From positions 911,199 through 975,198 of the forward strand of contig NZ_BSUO01000001.1 in the NCBI RefSeq assembly GCF_030161635.1: a stretch of DNA of 64,000 bases, written 5' to 3'. Below the pieces are notes generated by a model. The model was not told where the DNA came from. It ran no database searches and saw nothing but the letters and a program-made list of their open reading frames with translations. Shown here in pieces: positions 48,541 through 57,416 of this stretch; positions within the stretch are counted from its first letter, which is position 1, and each line of letters opens with the position of its first letter. This DNA comes from Mobilicoccus caccae. GTDB taxonomy: Bacteria > Actinomycetota > Actinomycetes > Actinomycetales > Dermatophilaceae. Both the position numbers and the translations under genes were made by a program.

Positions 48541-49611
48541 TCAGCGGTTGTGCGCGCCGTGCGAGGTGTCGCCGCGGGCGTGCAGCAGGCGGCGCAACGA
48601 GTCGAGCCGCGCCCGACCGGCCGCCCCGGCGTGTCCGCCCTCGACCCACGCGTCCAGGCCGCACTCCGGCGCGTCGTCGTCGTGCGTGCACCCACGCGGG
48701 CAGTCTTCGAGGCCACCCGCCATGTCGGGGAAGTGGGTGACGATGCGGTCGATGTCGATGTGGGCCAGCCCGAAGGACCGGACGCCGGGGGTGTCGACGA
48801 TCCATCCACGGGTTCCGGCCTCGTCGGGCGGCAGCTCGAGGGCGATCGCGGAGGTCGACGTGTGGCGACCACGGCCGGTGACGTCGTTGACGTGCCCGGT
48901 GGCGCGGTCGGCGTCGGGCACGAGGGCGTTGACCAGGGTCGACTTGCCCACCCCGGAGTGACCGACGAGGACGCTGACCCGACCCGACAGGTACTCCCGG
49001 ACCTGCTCGACCGCCCCGATCTGCTGGATGCCGTCGACGGGCTCACCCGTGAACGACGTGACGACCATGGGCACCTCGAGCGCGGTGTAGGCCGCGAGCA
49101 GCGCGGGAGGGTCGTCGAGGTCGATGCGGTCGGCCTTGGTGAGCACGAGCAGCGGATCGAGCCCGGCGTCGTAGGCGGCCACCAGGCACCGGTCGATCAT
49201 CCGCGGCCGCGGCTCGGGATCGGCGAGGGCCGTGACGACGACGAGCTGGTCGGCGTTGGCGACGATGACCCGCTCGACCGGATCGGTGTCGTCGGCCGTG
49301 CGGCGCAGCACCGACCGGCGGGGTTCGATCCGCACGATGCGTGCGAGCCGGTCCGGCCCGCCGCGCAGGTCGCCGACGAGCGCGACGTCGTCACCGACGA
49401 CGGCGGCCTTGCGCCCCAGCTCGCGCGCCCGCATGGCGATGACCGTGTGGTCCTCGACGCGCACGGTGTACCGGCCGCGGTCGACGGTGACGACGGTGCC
49501 GATCACCGCGTCCTCGTGCCGGGGTCGCTCCTTGGTGCGCGGGCGGGATCCCCGGCGACCGGGCCGGACCCGGACGTCGCTCTCGTCGTAGCGGTTCGCG
49601 AGGCGGCTCAC
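48541..49611 (-). CDS. rsgA: Ribosome small-subunit GTPase RsgA
   Basis: 356 residues. Circularly permuted GTPase order: TKADR (G4) before GHSGVGKSTLVN (G1), then T in GRGRHTST (G2) and VDTPG (G3). The C-terminal zinc knuckle is CPRGCTHDDDAPEC. An OB-fold N-terminus (VIGTVVTVDRGRYTVRV) precedes it. RsgA checks late 30S assembly. GTG 49611 overlaps the aroA stop by four bases, the same aroA-rsgA pair as Rv3227-Rv3228. Confidence 0.94.
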   Translation of the reverse strand: MSRLANRYDESDVRVRPGRRGSRPRTKERPRHEDAVIGTVVTVDRGRYTVRVEDHTVIAMRARELGRKAAVVGDDVALVGDLRGGPDRLARIVRIEPRRSVLRRTADDTDPVERVIVANADQLVVVTALADPEPRPRMIDRCLVAAYDAGLDPLLVLTKADRIDLDDPPALLAAYTALEVPMVVTSFTGEPVDGIQQIGAVEQVREYLSGRVSVLVGHSGVGKSTLVNALVPDADRATGHVNDVTGRGRHTSTSAIALELPPDEAGTRGWIVDTPGVRSFGLAHIDIDRIVTHFPDMAGGLEDCPRGCTHDDDAPECGLDAWVEGGHAGAAGRARLDSLRRLLHARGDTSHGAHNR

Positions 49612-50910
49612 CCGCGGCTGCCGGTGTCGGGTCCGCCCACCATCGACTCCCACATGTCGGCGAACGCGGGCAGGGTCTTGCCGGTCGTGGCGATGTCCTC
49701 CACGAGGACACCCGGCGTGCCGAGGGCGAGCACCGCGGCGGCCATGCCCATGCGGTGGTCGGCGTAGGTCTGCAGGGTCGCGGGCCGGAACTCCCCGGGC
49801 CGGATGTGCAGGCCGTCGTCGAGGATCTCGACCCGGCCACCCACCGCCCCGATCTCGTGGGCCAGGGCGCTCAGCCGGTCGGTCTCGTGTCCGCGCAGGT
49901 GCTCGACGCCCCGCAACCAACTGGGCGAGTCGGCGAAGGCGGCCACCGCCGCGACGACGGGGGTCAGTTCGCCGACGTCGTGCAGGTCGACGTCGAGCCC
50001 GTGGGGCCGGTCGGGACCGGTCACCGTCAGACCCTCGCGGGTGAGGGTGACCTCGCCGCCCATCGCGTCGAAGATGTCGCGGATGCCGTCGCCGGCCTGG
50101 GTCGTGTGGTGCGGCCAATCAGGTACGTGCACACGGCCGCCCGTGACCATCGCGGCGGCGAGGAAGGCCGCGGCGTTGGACAGGTCGGGCTCGACGACCA
50201 CGTCGAGAGGATGGATCGGCCCGGGCTCCACGCGCCAGGTGTTGGAGTCGCCGTCGTCGACGGCCACCCCGGCGTCGCGCAAGGCCTCGACGGTCATGAC
50301 GAGGTGCGGCTCGCTCGGAACCGGCTTGCCGTCGTGGACGACCGTGATGCCGGCGGTGAAGCGCGCTCCCGCCAGCAGCAGCCCGGAGATGAACTGGGAG
50401 CTCTCGGAGGCGTCCATCTCGACCAGGCCACCGGCGACGGCGCCGCGGCCGTGGACCGTGAACGGCAGGAGGCCGGGTGCCTGCGCGGAGTCCTCGACGG
50501 TGACACCCAGGACGCGCAGCGCGTCGAGGCCGGTGGCCATGGGCCGCCGGCGTGCCCTCGTCGCCGTCGAACCGGACGGGGCCGTCGGCGAGCGCGGCCA
50601 CCGGCGGCAGGAACCGCATCACGGTGCCGGCCAGGCCACAGTCGATGTCGACGTCACCGCGGACGACCCCCGGCGTGACGATCCAGTCGTCGTCGACCTC
50701 GACGATCTCGGCTCCCAGGGAGCGCAACGCGCCCGCCATGAGCTCGGTGTCGCGGCTGCGCAGCGGGGACCGCAGTCGTGAGGGCCCCTCGGCGAGGGCA
50801 GCCAGCACGAGGTAGCGATTGGTCAGGGACTTGCTGCCCGGCAGCCGCACCGTCGCGTCGACCGGGGTCGACGTCGACGGTGCGTGCCACAGCACGGGAT
50901 CCGGGATCAC
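49608..50910 (-). CDS. aroA: 3-phosphoshikimate 1-carboxyvinyltransferase (two bases missing)
   Basis: About 434 residues. Motifs: [58 protein letters not shown] and [15 protein letters not shown], covering both halves of EPSP synthase. Adding two bases near 50552-50555 restores [19 protein letters not shown]. It makes EPSP from shikimate-3-phosphate and PEP. Start GTG 50910 has GAGGA about 10 nt upstream. An essential pathway gene would not survive a real frame break, supporting sequence error. Confidence 0.9.
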
Positions 50911-50930
50911 CTGGAGCGCGTCCTCGGTGC

Positions 50931-51413
50931 TCAGTGGATGGCGAGCTTGGCCTGCGCCTTGGCCAGGCGGGCCTCGCGCTTGGCGACCTTGGCCGCGTTC
51001 TGGGCCCGCCAGGCGATCCCGGGCTTTCCGGCCGTGTCGACGGCGGCGAGCATGACGCCGCCGAGGAGGCCGAGGTTCTTGAAGAACTGGATGCGCTGCA
51101 TCGTGCGCGCTCCGGCCTCCTCCTCCTTCCAGAAGGCGTGGCCGACCACCGTGGTGGGGACGAGGGAGGCGGCGAGGACCGTGCCGGCCAGGCGCGGCAT
51201 CCGGCCGGTGGCCAGCATCAGGCCGGAGACGGCCATGAGGGCGCCGTTGGCGCGGACCAGCATCTCGGGGTCGTTCGGAGCCCCCGTCAGGTCGGCGACC
51301 TTCTCGGCCACCGGGGCCGCGACCTCGACGCGACCGCCCGGGTGGCGAAGGGCGTCGAGGCCCCCGCTGACGAAGATGGCGGCGAGCATGGGACGGGCGA
51401 GTCGACGGATCAT
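50931..51413 (-). CDS. DoxX family membrane protein
   Basis: 160 residues, ATG 51413 with AAGGAG eight nt upstream. Four hydrophobic helices begin with [23 protein letters not shown], the DoxX/DoxD-like opening, and the C-terminus is a Lys/Ala-rich basic tail ([13 protein letters not shown]). In mycobacteria a DoxX protein joins superoxide dismutase and a thiol transporter in oxidative-stress detoxification; here the context is aroA only. Ends 21 bp before the aroA start. Confidence 0.85.
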   Translation of the reverse strand: MIRRLARPMLAAIFVSGGLDALRHPGGRVEVAAPVAEKVADLTGAPNDPEMLVRANGALMAVSGLMLATGRMPRLAGTVLAASLVPTTVVGHAFWKEEEAGARTMQRIQFFKNLGLLGGVMLAAVDTAGKPGIAWRAQNAAKVAKREARLAKAQAKLAIH

Positions 51414-51467
51414 CGGTGCTCCTTGTTGTCGGGTCGACGGACCCCGACCTCGACGGGGACCCGCTCC

Positions 51468-51473
51468 TACCGT
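51468..51473 (+). promoter_or_regulatory. -10 element upstream of yedK-like gene
   Basis: TACCGT ends 7 nt before an ATG at 51481 that opens a 75-codon frame running into, but out of frame with, the next gene. It may simply be the yedK promoter with a 150-nt leader. Confidence 0.35.
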
Positions 51474-51628
51474 AGTCGGCATGACCGACACGTGCCGTGC
51501 GGTGTCGGCCGCGGGGCTGCCGGGCTACCGTCCTGGAGAGGGTCCGGTGGGTCCGGTGCACAGCCGGGCGGGCGGGCGCATCGAGGCGTCGACCGGTGGG
51601 GGCGACGTGAGAACACGAGGAGGGCCGG

Positions 51629-52480
51629 ATGTGCGGTCGGTACGCGGCGTCGGCGGGCAACGACGACCTGGTGGAGGAGTTCGACGTCGTCCTGGACCGC
51701 ACCGGTGAGCCGGTGCGCTCCGTGCTGAAGTCCCCGCAGGACCCGCCGGCCGGGAGCCCCGATCACAACGTGGCACCCAGCAAGAACGTGCGGGTGGTGC
51801 TCGAGCGTGTGCCGAAGAACGGCGACGGGGGAGCCGGTGATGGCGACGGCAGCAGGGACCCGGTGCGTCAGCTGCGTCTGCTCACCTGGGGGCTCGTGCC
51901 GTCGTGGGCCAAGGACCCGTCGGTGGGGGCACGGATGACCAATGCCCGTGCCGAGACCGTGTTGGACAAGCCGGCGTTCCGCAAGGCGGCGTTGGCCCGT
52001 CGGGCGATCGTCCCCGCCGACGGATGGTACGAGTGGCAGAAGAGCCCGACCGTGAAGCTCGACGGCAAGCCCCGCAAGCAGCCGTTCTTCATCCACCGGG
52101 CCGACGGCGCGCCGGTGGCTCTGGCGGGGTTGTACGAGTTCTGGAAGGACCCCTCGCTCGATCCGGCCGACCCGGTGTCGTGGTTGACGACGGTCACGAT
52201 CGTCACGACCGCTGCCGAGCCGGGCCTGGACCGCATCCACGACCGTCAGCCGCTCGTCCTCGAGCCGGAGGACTGGGGGCGATGGCTCGGTCCGGGCACG
52301 GACGACCCCGACGAGGTGGCGGCGTTGTTGGCGTTCGCCACGCCGGGCAGGTTCGACGCCTACCCGGTGGGTCGCGCGGTCGGGTCGTCGCGGGTGAACG
52401 GGGCGGGTCTGCTCGAGCCCGCCCCACCGGAGGAACTGCAGGGAGTCCTCGACCCGGCCACGGGGGAGATCGTCGGCTGA
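51629..52480 (+). CDS. yedK: SOS-response-associated peptidase (YedK/HMCES)
   Basis: 283 residues. The catalytic Cys2 follows the initiator Met (MCGRYA); other conserved residues are in YNVAPSKN-like [29 protein letters not shown] and the final IHDRQPLVL (active His). The protein forms a thiazolidine crosslink with abasic sites in single-stranded DNA. GGAG-like purines lie just before the ATG. Equivalent to Rv3226c by position near sigR/aroA. A 20-residue Gly/Asp-rich insert ([10 protein letters not shown]) is unusual. Confidence 0.92.
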   Translation: MCGRYAASAGNDDLVEEFDVVLDRTGEPVRSVLKSPQDPPAGSPDHNVAPSKNVRVVLERVPKNGDGGAGDGDGSRDPVRQLRLLTWGLVPSWAKDPSVGARMTNARAETVLDKPAFRKAALARRAIVPADGWYEWQKSPTVKLDGKPRKQPFFIHRADGAPVALAGLYEFWKDPSLDPADPVSWLTTVTIVTTAAEPGLDRIHDRQPLVLEPEDWGRWLGPGTDDPDEVAALLAFATPGRFDAYPVGRAVGSSRVNGAGLLEPAPPEELQGVLDPATGEIVG

Positions 52481-52483
52481 GGC

Positions 52484-52520
52484 CCGCACGTTCGCGAGCG
52501 CAGCGAGCCTGAACGTGCGG
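52484..52520 (+). terminator. Hairpin after yedK
   Basis: 10-bp arms CCGCACGTTC / GAACGTGCGG with a 17-nt GC-rich loop, immediately after the stop codon. Confidence 0.6.
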
Positions 52521-52700
52521 AACGGAGGTACGCCGCGGCGCCAGCCGTGTCAGTGCAGTTCCGGGGGTACACGGGGGCGGAGCCCCCGTGCGTAGTGAGC
52601 CTGAACGTGCGGAACGGGGGGCGTCGCGACGTAGTCGCGTCGATGCAGTCGGGGGCACACGGGGGCGGAGCCCCCGTGCGTGGGCGGAGCCCCCGTGCGT
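52505..52700. repeat. Cluster of short GC-rich repeats and palindromes
   Basis: A 21-bp unit (GAGCCTGAACGTGCGGAACGG) occurs at 52505-52525 and 52597-52617. A second 25-bp unit containing the hairpin ACGGGGGC-GGA-GCCCCCGT occurs at 52569-52593 and 52657-52681, with a partial third copy to 52700. Together they form two alternating units between yedK and sigR. Confidence 0.8.
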
Positions 52701-52702
52701 GT

Positions 52703-52730
52703 GGGAATGCGGGCGTCACCGGTTGTCGTT
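52703..52730 (+). promoter_or_regulatory. Candidate SigR autoregulatory promoter
   Basis: GGGAAT (52703-52708), 19 bases, GTT (52728-52730), close to the SigR/SigH consensus GGAAT-N18-GTT, 138 nt ahead of sigR. Autoregulation is known for this sigma factor. Confidence 0.65.
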
Positions 52731-52867
52731 GACGCTGCTGTCCGCGAGTTGGCCCGAAGGAGAACAGCGTGCTGGTGATGACCGACCGCTTCCAGCCCTC
52801 ACGCGTCGGGGTCGCCGGCGGGGAGAGCGCGAGCGGCATCCCGATCGGGGCACTACCCTGGAAGGTG

Positions 52868-53557
52868 ATGAACCAGTCGCCTGCACCGCCGGCTTCGCGC
52901 CCTGCGCCCGAACCCGGTGAGAAGAGTCCTGTCAGAGCCGCAGACTCCTCGGAGTCCGACGAGCTGATCGTCGATGTGGCGAGTGAGTCGTCCGCGGATC
53001 GTGCGGCGCGTTTCGAGCGTGACGCGATGCCGTACCTGGATCAGTTGTACAGCGCGGCGTTGCGGACGACGCGTAATCCGGCGGATGCCGAGGATCTGGT
53101 GCAGGAGACGTATGCGAAGGCGTTCGCGGCGTTCCATCAGTACAAGCCGGGGACCAACCTCAAGGCGTGGCTGTACCGCATCCTCACGAACACCTACATC
53201 AACTCGTATCGCAAGAAGCAGCGTCAGCCTCAGCAGTCCGACGCGGCGGAGGTCGAGGACTACCAGTTGGCTCGTGCGGAGTCGCACACGTCCACGGGTC
53301 TGCGTTCGGCCGAGGTGGAGGCCCTGGATCATCTGCCGGACAGTGATGTGATCCGGGCGCTGGCGTCTCTGGGTGAGGACTTCCGGCTGGCGGTGTACCT
53401 GGCCGATGTCGAGGGCTTCGCCTACAAGGAGATCGCCGAGATCATGGACACGCCGATCGGCACGGTGATGTCCAGGCTGCACCGGGGGCGACGTCAGTTG
53501 CGTGAGCTCCTCACCGATTACGCGATCGAGCGCGGGTACACGGGGGTGGGGTCGTGA
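52868..53557 (+). CDS. sigR: ECF sigma factor SigR (SigH type)
   Basis: 229 residues. Region 2: [31 protein letters not shown] and [20 protein letters not shown]; region 4: [44 protein letters not shown]. It directs the thiol-oxidative stress response. ATG 52868 has GGAAGG upstream. The stop overlaps the rsrA GTG, so sigma and anti-sigma are made together. Confidence 0.95.
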   Translation: MNQSPAPPASRPAPEPGEKSPVRAADSSESDELIVDVASESSADRAARFERDAMPYLDQLYSAALRTTRNPADAEDLVQETYAKAFAAFHQYKPGTNLKAWLYRILTNTYINSYRKKQRQPQQSDAAEVEDYQLARAESHTSTGLRSAEVEALDHLPDSDVIRALASLGEDFRLAVYLADVEGFAYKEIAEIMDTPIGTVMSRLHRGRRQLRELLTDYAIERGYTGVGS

Positions 53558-53835
53558 GTGCCGAGCCCGTCCGCCCCACCGACTGCTCGGAGTTCCGCTT
53601 GCGGGTCTACGAGTACATCGACGCCGAGATGGAAGAGGTCGACTGCGGCCGTATCCGGGCGCATCTGGCCGAGTGCGGCACCTGCATGAGCGAGTACGAA
53701 CGTGACCTGGTGCTGAAGGCGCTGGTGCGTCGGTCGTGTGCGTGTGAGCCGGCGCCGACCACGTTGCGCATGCAGATCCTCGCGCGCATCACGACGGTCA
53801 CCGTCGAGGTCCGCTCGGAGGACTCCCGCGGCTGA
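53554..53835 (+). CDS. rsrA: Mycothiol-system anti-sigma factor RsrA
   Basis: 93 residues. Zinc anti-sigma motif HLAECGTC with His37, Cys41 and Cys44, and Cys11 upstream, the same numbering as Streptomyces RsrA. Extra cysteines at 31, 62 and 64. Under thiol oxidation a disulfide forms, zinc is lost and SigR is released. GTG 53554 overlaps the sigR stop. Confidence 0.94.
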   Translation: MSAEPVRPTDCSEFRLRVYEYIDAEMEEVDCGRIRAHLAECGTCMSEYERDLVLKALVRRSCACEPAPTTLRMQILARITTVTVEVRSEDSRG

Positions 53836-53850
53836 ACCGTTGCCGGCACG

Positions 53851-53894
53851 CGCCGGAGGGCCCCTACCGATCGATCGGTGGGGGCCCTCCGGCG
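53851..53894. terminator. Bidirectional terminator, 20-bp stem
   Basis: Arms 53851-53870 and 53875-53894 pair over 20 bp (one T-G pair), loop TCGA, between rsrA and the convergent bL37 gene. Confidence 0.85.
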
Positions 53895-53909
53895 TTGACT
53901 GCGTCAGGC

Positions 53910-53984
53910 TCAGGCGTTGGGCTTCTTGCCGTGGTTGGCCTTGTTTCCCTTGCGGGAGCGACGCTTACGGGCTCGCTTGCTCAT
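53910..53984 (-). CDS. Ribosomal protein bL37
   Basis: 24 residues, MSKRARKRRSRKGNKANHGK plus KPNA. The KANHGK...PN ending and poly-basic start match the tiny 50S protein bL37 known from actinobacterial ribosomes. GAAGGAG lies five nt before the ATG at 53984. In Mycobacterium this protein is equally short. Confidence 0.88.
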   Translation of the reverse strand: MSKRARKRRSRKGNKANHGKKPNA

Positions 53985-54227
53985 GTGTGCTCCTTCGTTG
54001 GCAGTTTCGTGCCTCGGCTGTATCCTCCCACAGGCGCCCGCCTGGTCCCAAGCCGCCGCGGGGCTCCCGTGTGTGTGTGGTGCCTGCGACCGGCGAGTCG
54101 GTCGAGTTCCGGCGAGTCGAGCGCGTCACGGGGTGAGGCCTCCGGTATTGATCTGCGTGGTCGGTCCTGCCTGCTGTCCAATTCGGACGTTCGACCATTT
54201 GTCATATTAGCGTAAAAGGAGCAAAGA
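53985..54227. other. Upstream region of bL37, no gene seen
   Basis: Presumably holds the bL37 promoter (minus strand). The last 60 bases become AT-rich and lead into the ORF at 54228; TTCGGA and TATATTAG-like segments there (54183-54210) could be its promoter with spacer 17, but this is weak. Confidence 0.35.
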
Positions 54228-54419
54228 ATGGGCAAAGTCGCCCGAAACGTGTCTTGTCGGGCGTCCGAAGGTGGATATATTGAAGGCGCATTGAAAGCCG
54301 ATGGGGGTCGGAACTTCATTGCTATTCCTCGATATTCATTGCCCGCCGGCCGCTCCGGTCAGTTACCGATCTGTCCCTGGGGGAGAGGTGCGGCGGTGGG
54401 CCTCACCACATGGAGTTGA
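54228..54419 (+). CDS. Small hypothetical protein in an AT-rich patch
   Basis: 63 residues with a very strong ribosome site (AAAAGGAG, 6 nt before ATG). It starts MGKVARNVSCRASEGGYIEG and contains NFIAIPRYS. The first 120 bases are about half A+T, in contrast to roughly 30 % A+T around it, so the segment may be foreign. No family recognised. A short inverted repeat CGCCCGA/TCGGGCG lies inside its 5' end. It could instead be the remnant of a transferred piece. Confidence 0.4.
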   Translation: MGKVARNVSCRASEGGYIEGALKADGGRNFIAIPRYSLPAGRSGQLPICPWGRGAAVGLTTWS

Positions 54420-54480
54420 TTCCGATGACCGCTGCCCGCTGCTGGTGGTGGACCCCGTCCTTCTGACGGTGGTTCCCCTC

Positions 54481-54509
54481 CTGAAAAAACCCTGACCCTC
54501 GTCTACCAT
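54481..54509 (+). promoter_or_regulatory. Promoter of HD-domain operon
   Basis: CTGAAA (54481-54486), spacer 17, TACCAT (54504-54509), then six bases to the ATG at 54516: a leaderless arrangement. Confidence 0.6.
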
Positions 54510-54515
54510 CGAGGG

Positions 54516-56032
54516 ATGAATCGACAGCCGCCGCAACAAGATCGGCTCGGACCGCAGTCCGCGGGCCCCGGGTCGACGACGGCGGTAGGCATTCAGGACG
54601 CCCGTCCCGGCCCCGGCCGTGGCGGGCGTCCTGCCGTTCTCGTCCTCACCGTGGTGGTGGCGGTGCTCGCGGTCTGCATCACGTGGGCGGCCGACTCCTA
54701 CCGTGAGGCGCGGATCGAGGACTTCCCGGCGTTCACCGTCCTGCTCGTGGCGGCCGCGGCCAGCGCCGGCCTCCGGTTCGGGCACGCGCAGCAGCGCGTC
54801 TCCTTCTCGTTCACCGCGGTCGTGCTCCTCGCTGCGATCCCGCTGGTGGGGCCGCTCGGGGCGGTCCTGCTCGGTGTCGGTGCGGCGGTCCTCGACGCAC
54901 GTCAGGGGTGGTGGCAGGCCTGGACCTTCAACGGCATGATGTTCGGCCTCGCCGCGGCCGTGGCCTCCCTGGTCTACGGCGCCGTGGGTGGCGCCTTCGT
55001 CGTCGACGGGCGGCTCGTCGTGAACACCCCGGGCACGCCCGGCCCCGAGGTCCTCATCACGTCGGTGCTCGGCCCCCTGCTCCTGTCCGACATCGCGTTC
55101 CTCCTCACCAACCTGGCGGTGCTGCTGGTCGTCACGCGCAAGGACGCCGCCGCCCCGAGTCGGGTCCGGCTCGTGGCGGGGGTGTTGTGGACCTCGCCCC
55201 TGTTCCTCGCCTGGGGTGTCGTCGCGTTCGTCGTCATCGTGCTCTGGGCGCAGGCCGGGGTCGGTCCACTCGCGATCCTGCTGGTCATCGCGCCGTTGGT
55301 CATGGCTCGGCACATCTACGGGTTGTTGTCGGACGAGCGGCGGGTCCGCGCGAGCATCATCGACGCCCTGGCGGGTGCGGGTCGGGACAACGGCATGCTG
55401 GCCCACGGGGATCGGGTCGTGGGCTACGCGACGGCCATCGCCGCCGAGATGGGGCTCCGCCCGGCGGAACGGTCGGTGCTGCAGTACACCGCGCGCCTGC
55501 ACGGCGTCGGGTCCCGGCAACCGTGCTCCCGCGCCCTGCGCCTGGGGGCCGACCCCGGGAGAGCGTGGCGGCGGCGCTGGTCGCCCACCAGGTCGTCGGC
55601 CTCATCGGCTTCCTCGACGCCTCGGCGCAGGCGATCCGCCACCAGGCGGAATGGTTCGACGGCTCGGGCGGCCCCGATGGCCTGTCCGGATCGGTGATTC
55701 CGCGGGACGCGCGGATCCTCGCAGTCGCCGACGCCGTGGACCTCGCCGTCCGGAGCTCCGGGTCGGACCGGCCGGCCTGTGAGGCACTCGTGGAGATCCG
55801 GGCGCTGGCCGGGACCAGGTTCGACCCGGCCGTCGTCGACGCCTTCGCCCGCACCCTCCGTCCGCCACCTGATGGACCCGAGCTCGAGATCGAGACCGAG
55901 TCCCAGCCCGAGCCCCTGGCACGGCCTGCGTCGGCGGTGGCTGCGGAGCCGGGGGTGTCGCGGGCCTCCACCGGACGGCGGCAGGGTCTGGGGAGGGCCC
56001 GGCGTCTGCGCTCCGGTGGGGCGGCGAGATGA
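54516..56032 (+). CDS. Membrane HD-domain-like protein, degenerate (one frame break)
   Basis: About 505 residues after adding one G at 55557-55559 (restoring ADPGESVAAALVAHQ). Six or so hydrophobic segments in the first 270 residues, then a cytosolic domain resembling HD phosphohydrolases: HGDRVVGYATAIAAEMGLRPAERSVLQYTARLHGVG. The metal pair normally HD is HG here (ARLHGVG), so it is probably inactive or regulatory. HQAEWFDGSGGPDGLSG corresponds to the HD-GYP-like second half. ATGA overlap with the next, related gene suggests a hetero-complex. Confidence 0.75.
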
Positions 56033-57360
56033 TGCGCTACCGGGCCGCGGTGGCCGTCACCGGAGTGTTCTTCGCGGCAGGTGTGGTCCTCGCGGTTCTG
56101 GCGGCCCTCGGTGCCTCACCCGCCGGCGCGCCGCAGGCCGACGGGACGCTGCTGCTGCTCATCTACTTCGCGGCGATCCTGTTCGGCGCCACCCTCCAGG
56201 TGCACGAGAGCGACGAGAGCTCGCACATGGTCGACGTCGGGGACACCGCCGCGCTGGCGTTGAGCATCACCTACGCGCTCCCGGCGGGTCCGGTGACGCC
56301 CGGTGTGAGCTGGGTGGTGGGGGTCTCGGCCGCCGGGTTGATCGGAGGCGGGATCCTCTCGGGCCTGATGTCTCCGGTGGGCCTCAGCGCGGTCGTCGGG
56401 CGGGCCCTGCCGCGCGTCGTCTCCGTCGCCATCCTCGCCACCCTCGTCCACGGCCGGATGGACGATTCCGAGATCGGTGACCTGCTGCGACAGGAGCCGG
56501 GGAATGCCGTCGCCGTGTTCCTGCTGGCCCTCGTGTATCTCGTGCTCCTGCTGGAGGCGCCGTTGCGGGCCGAGTTCACGGACCGTGAGACGGAGAGTCG
56601 GCGGGAGGCGCACCTGTCGGCGCTGCGCGAGAGCGTTCTGCTCGGATTCCTGCCGGCCTCGACGGCGGTCCTCATCGCCCTCGCCCAGCCCTACCTCGGC
56701 CTGGCGACCCTGCCTGTCCTGCTCCTGCCCCTGGCGTTCAACCAGATCGCCGTCCGCCGCCACGAGGAGCTGCGGGGCCACTCGCGGCAGAGCGTGCTCG
56801 CTTTGTCCCGGATGCCCGAGGCGATGGGCCTGGTCCGCCCCGGGCACGCCGCCCGCGTGGCGCGCCTCGCCGTCCGGATCGCCCGCGAACTCGATCTGGG
56901 TCGCCGGGAGATCGTCGAGATCGAGCGTGCGGCGCTCCTGCACGACCTGGGGCAGGTCCGGCTCGCCATGCCCGTGCCCTCCGGGGCCACCGTCCTCGCC
57001 GCGCCCGCCGACCAGGAGGACATCGCCGCCGTCGGTGCGGCGATCGCCCGCGCGACGGGCGTCCTCGACGCGGAGTCCGTCCTCATCGAGGCGCAGTCCC
57101 TGCCCTATCAGCACCACGTGTCGCACGTGCGCACGATCCCGCTGGGCAGCCGCATCCTCAAGGTCGCCAACGCCCACGACGACCTGCGCACCGGCGAGGT
57201 CGGCGGCCTGCCTCCCGGGGACGCCCACGCGGCCCTCGAACGGATCTACCTCGGGCTCGGCCACGAGTACGACCCCCGCGTCGTCGAGGCGCTGGCGGAG
57301 ACTCTCGGCGCCGGGGTGTCGGGACCGGGCACCGGAGCCGCGGAGGTCGCGACGCCCTAA
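56029..57360 (+). CDS. Membrane HD-domain protein, paralog of the preceding gene
   Basis: 443 residues. Same plan: N-terminal hydrophobic segments (about seven), then a cytosolic HD-type domain with HAARVARLAVRIARELDLGRREIVEIERAALLHDLGQ, where the HD pair is present. The GYP half is weak (SLPYQHHVSHV). It may hydrolyse a nucleotide second messenger or only bind it. ATG 56029 or 56032; the first overlaps the upstream stop. Followed 56 nt later by the nucleotide-sugar dehydrogenase. Confidence 0.75.
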   Translation: MMRYRAAVAVTGVFFAAGVVLAVLAALGASPAGAPQADGTLLLLIYFAAILFGATLQVHESDESSHMVDVGDTAALALSITYALPAGPVTPGVSWVVGVSAAGLIGGGILSGLMSPVGLSAVVGRALPRVVSVAILATLVHGRMDDSEIGDLLRQEPGNAVAVFLLALVYLVLLLEAPLRAEFTDRETESRREAHLSALRESVLLGFLPASTAVLIALAQPYLGLATLPVLLLPLAFNQIAVRRHEELRGHSRQSVLALSRMPEAMGLVRPGHAARVARLAVRIARELDLGRREIVEIERAALLHDLGQVRLAMPVPSGATVLAAPADQEDIAAVGAAIARATGVLDAESVLIEAQSLPYQHHVSHVRTIPLGSRILKVANAHDDLRTGEVGGLPPGDAHAALERIYLGLGHEYDPRVVEALAETLGAGVSGPGTGAAEVATP

Positions 57361-57416
57361 GATCGCCCAGGAAGCATCGAACCGTCGGCGGCAGCGCCGG
57401 AAGTGAGGAACCGCTC

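Noticed and set aside
52505..52700. CRISPR-like array
   Set aside because: Units differ, spacing is irregular, copies are only two or three, and no cas genes are near.
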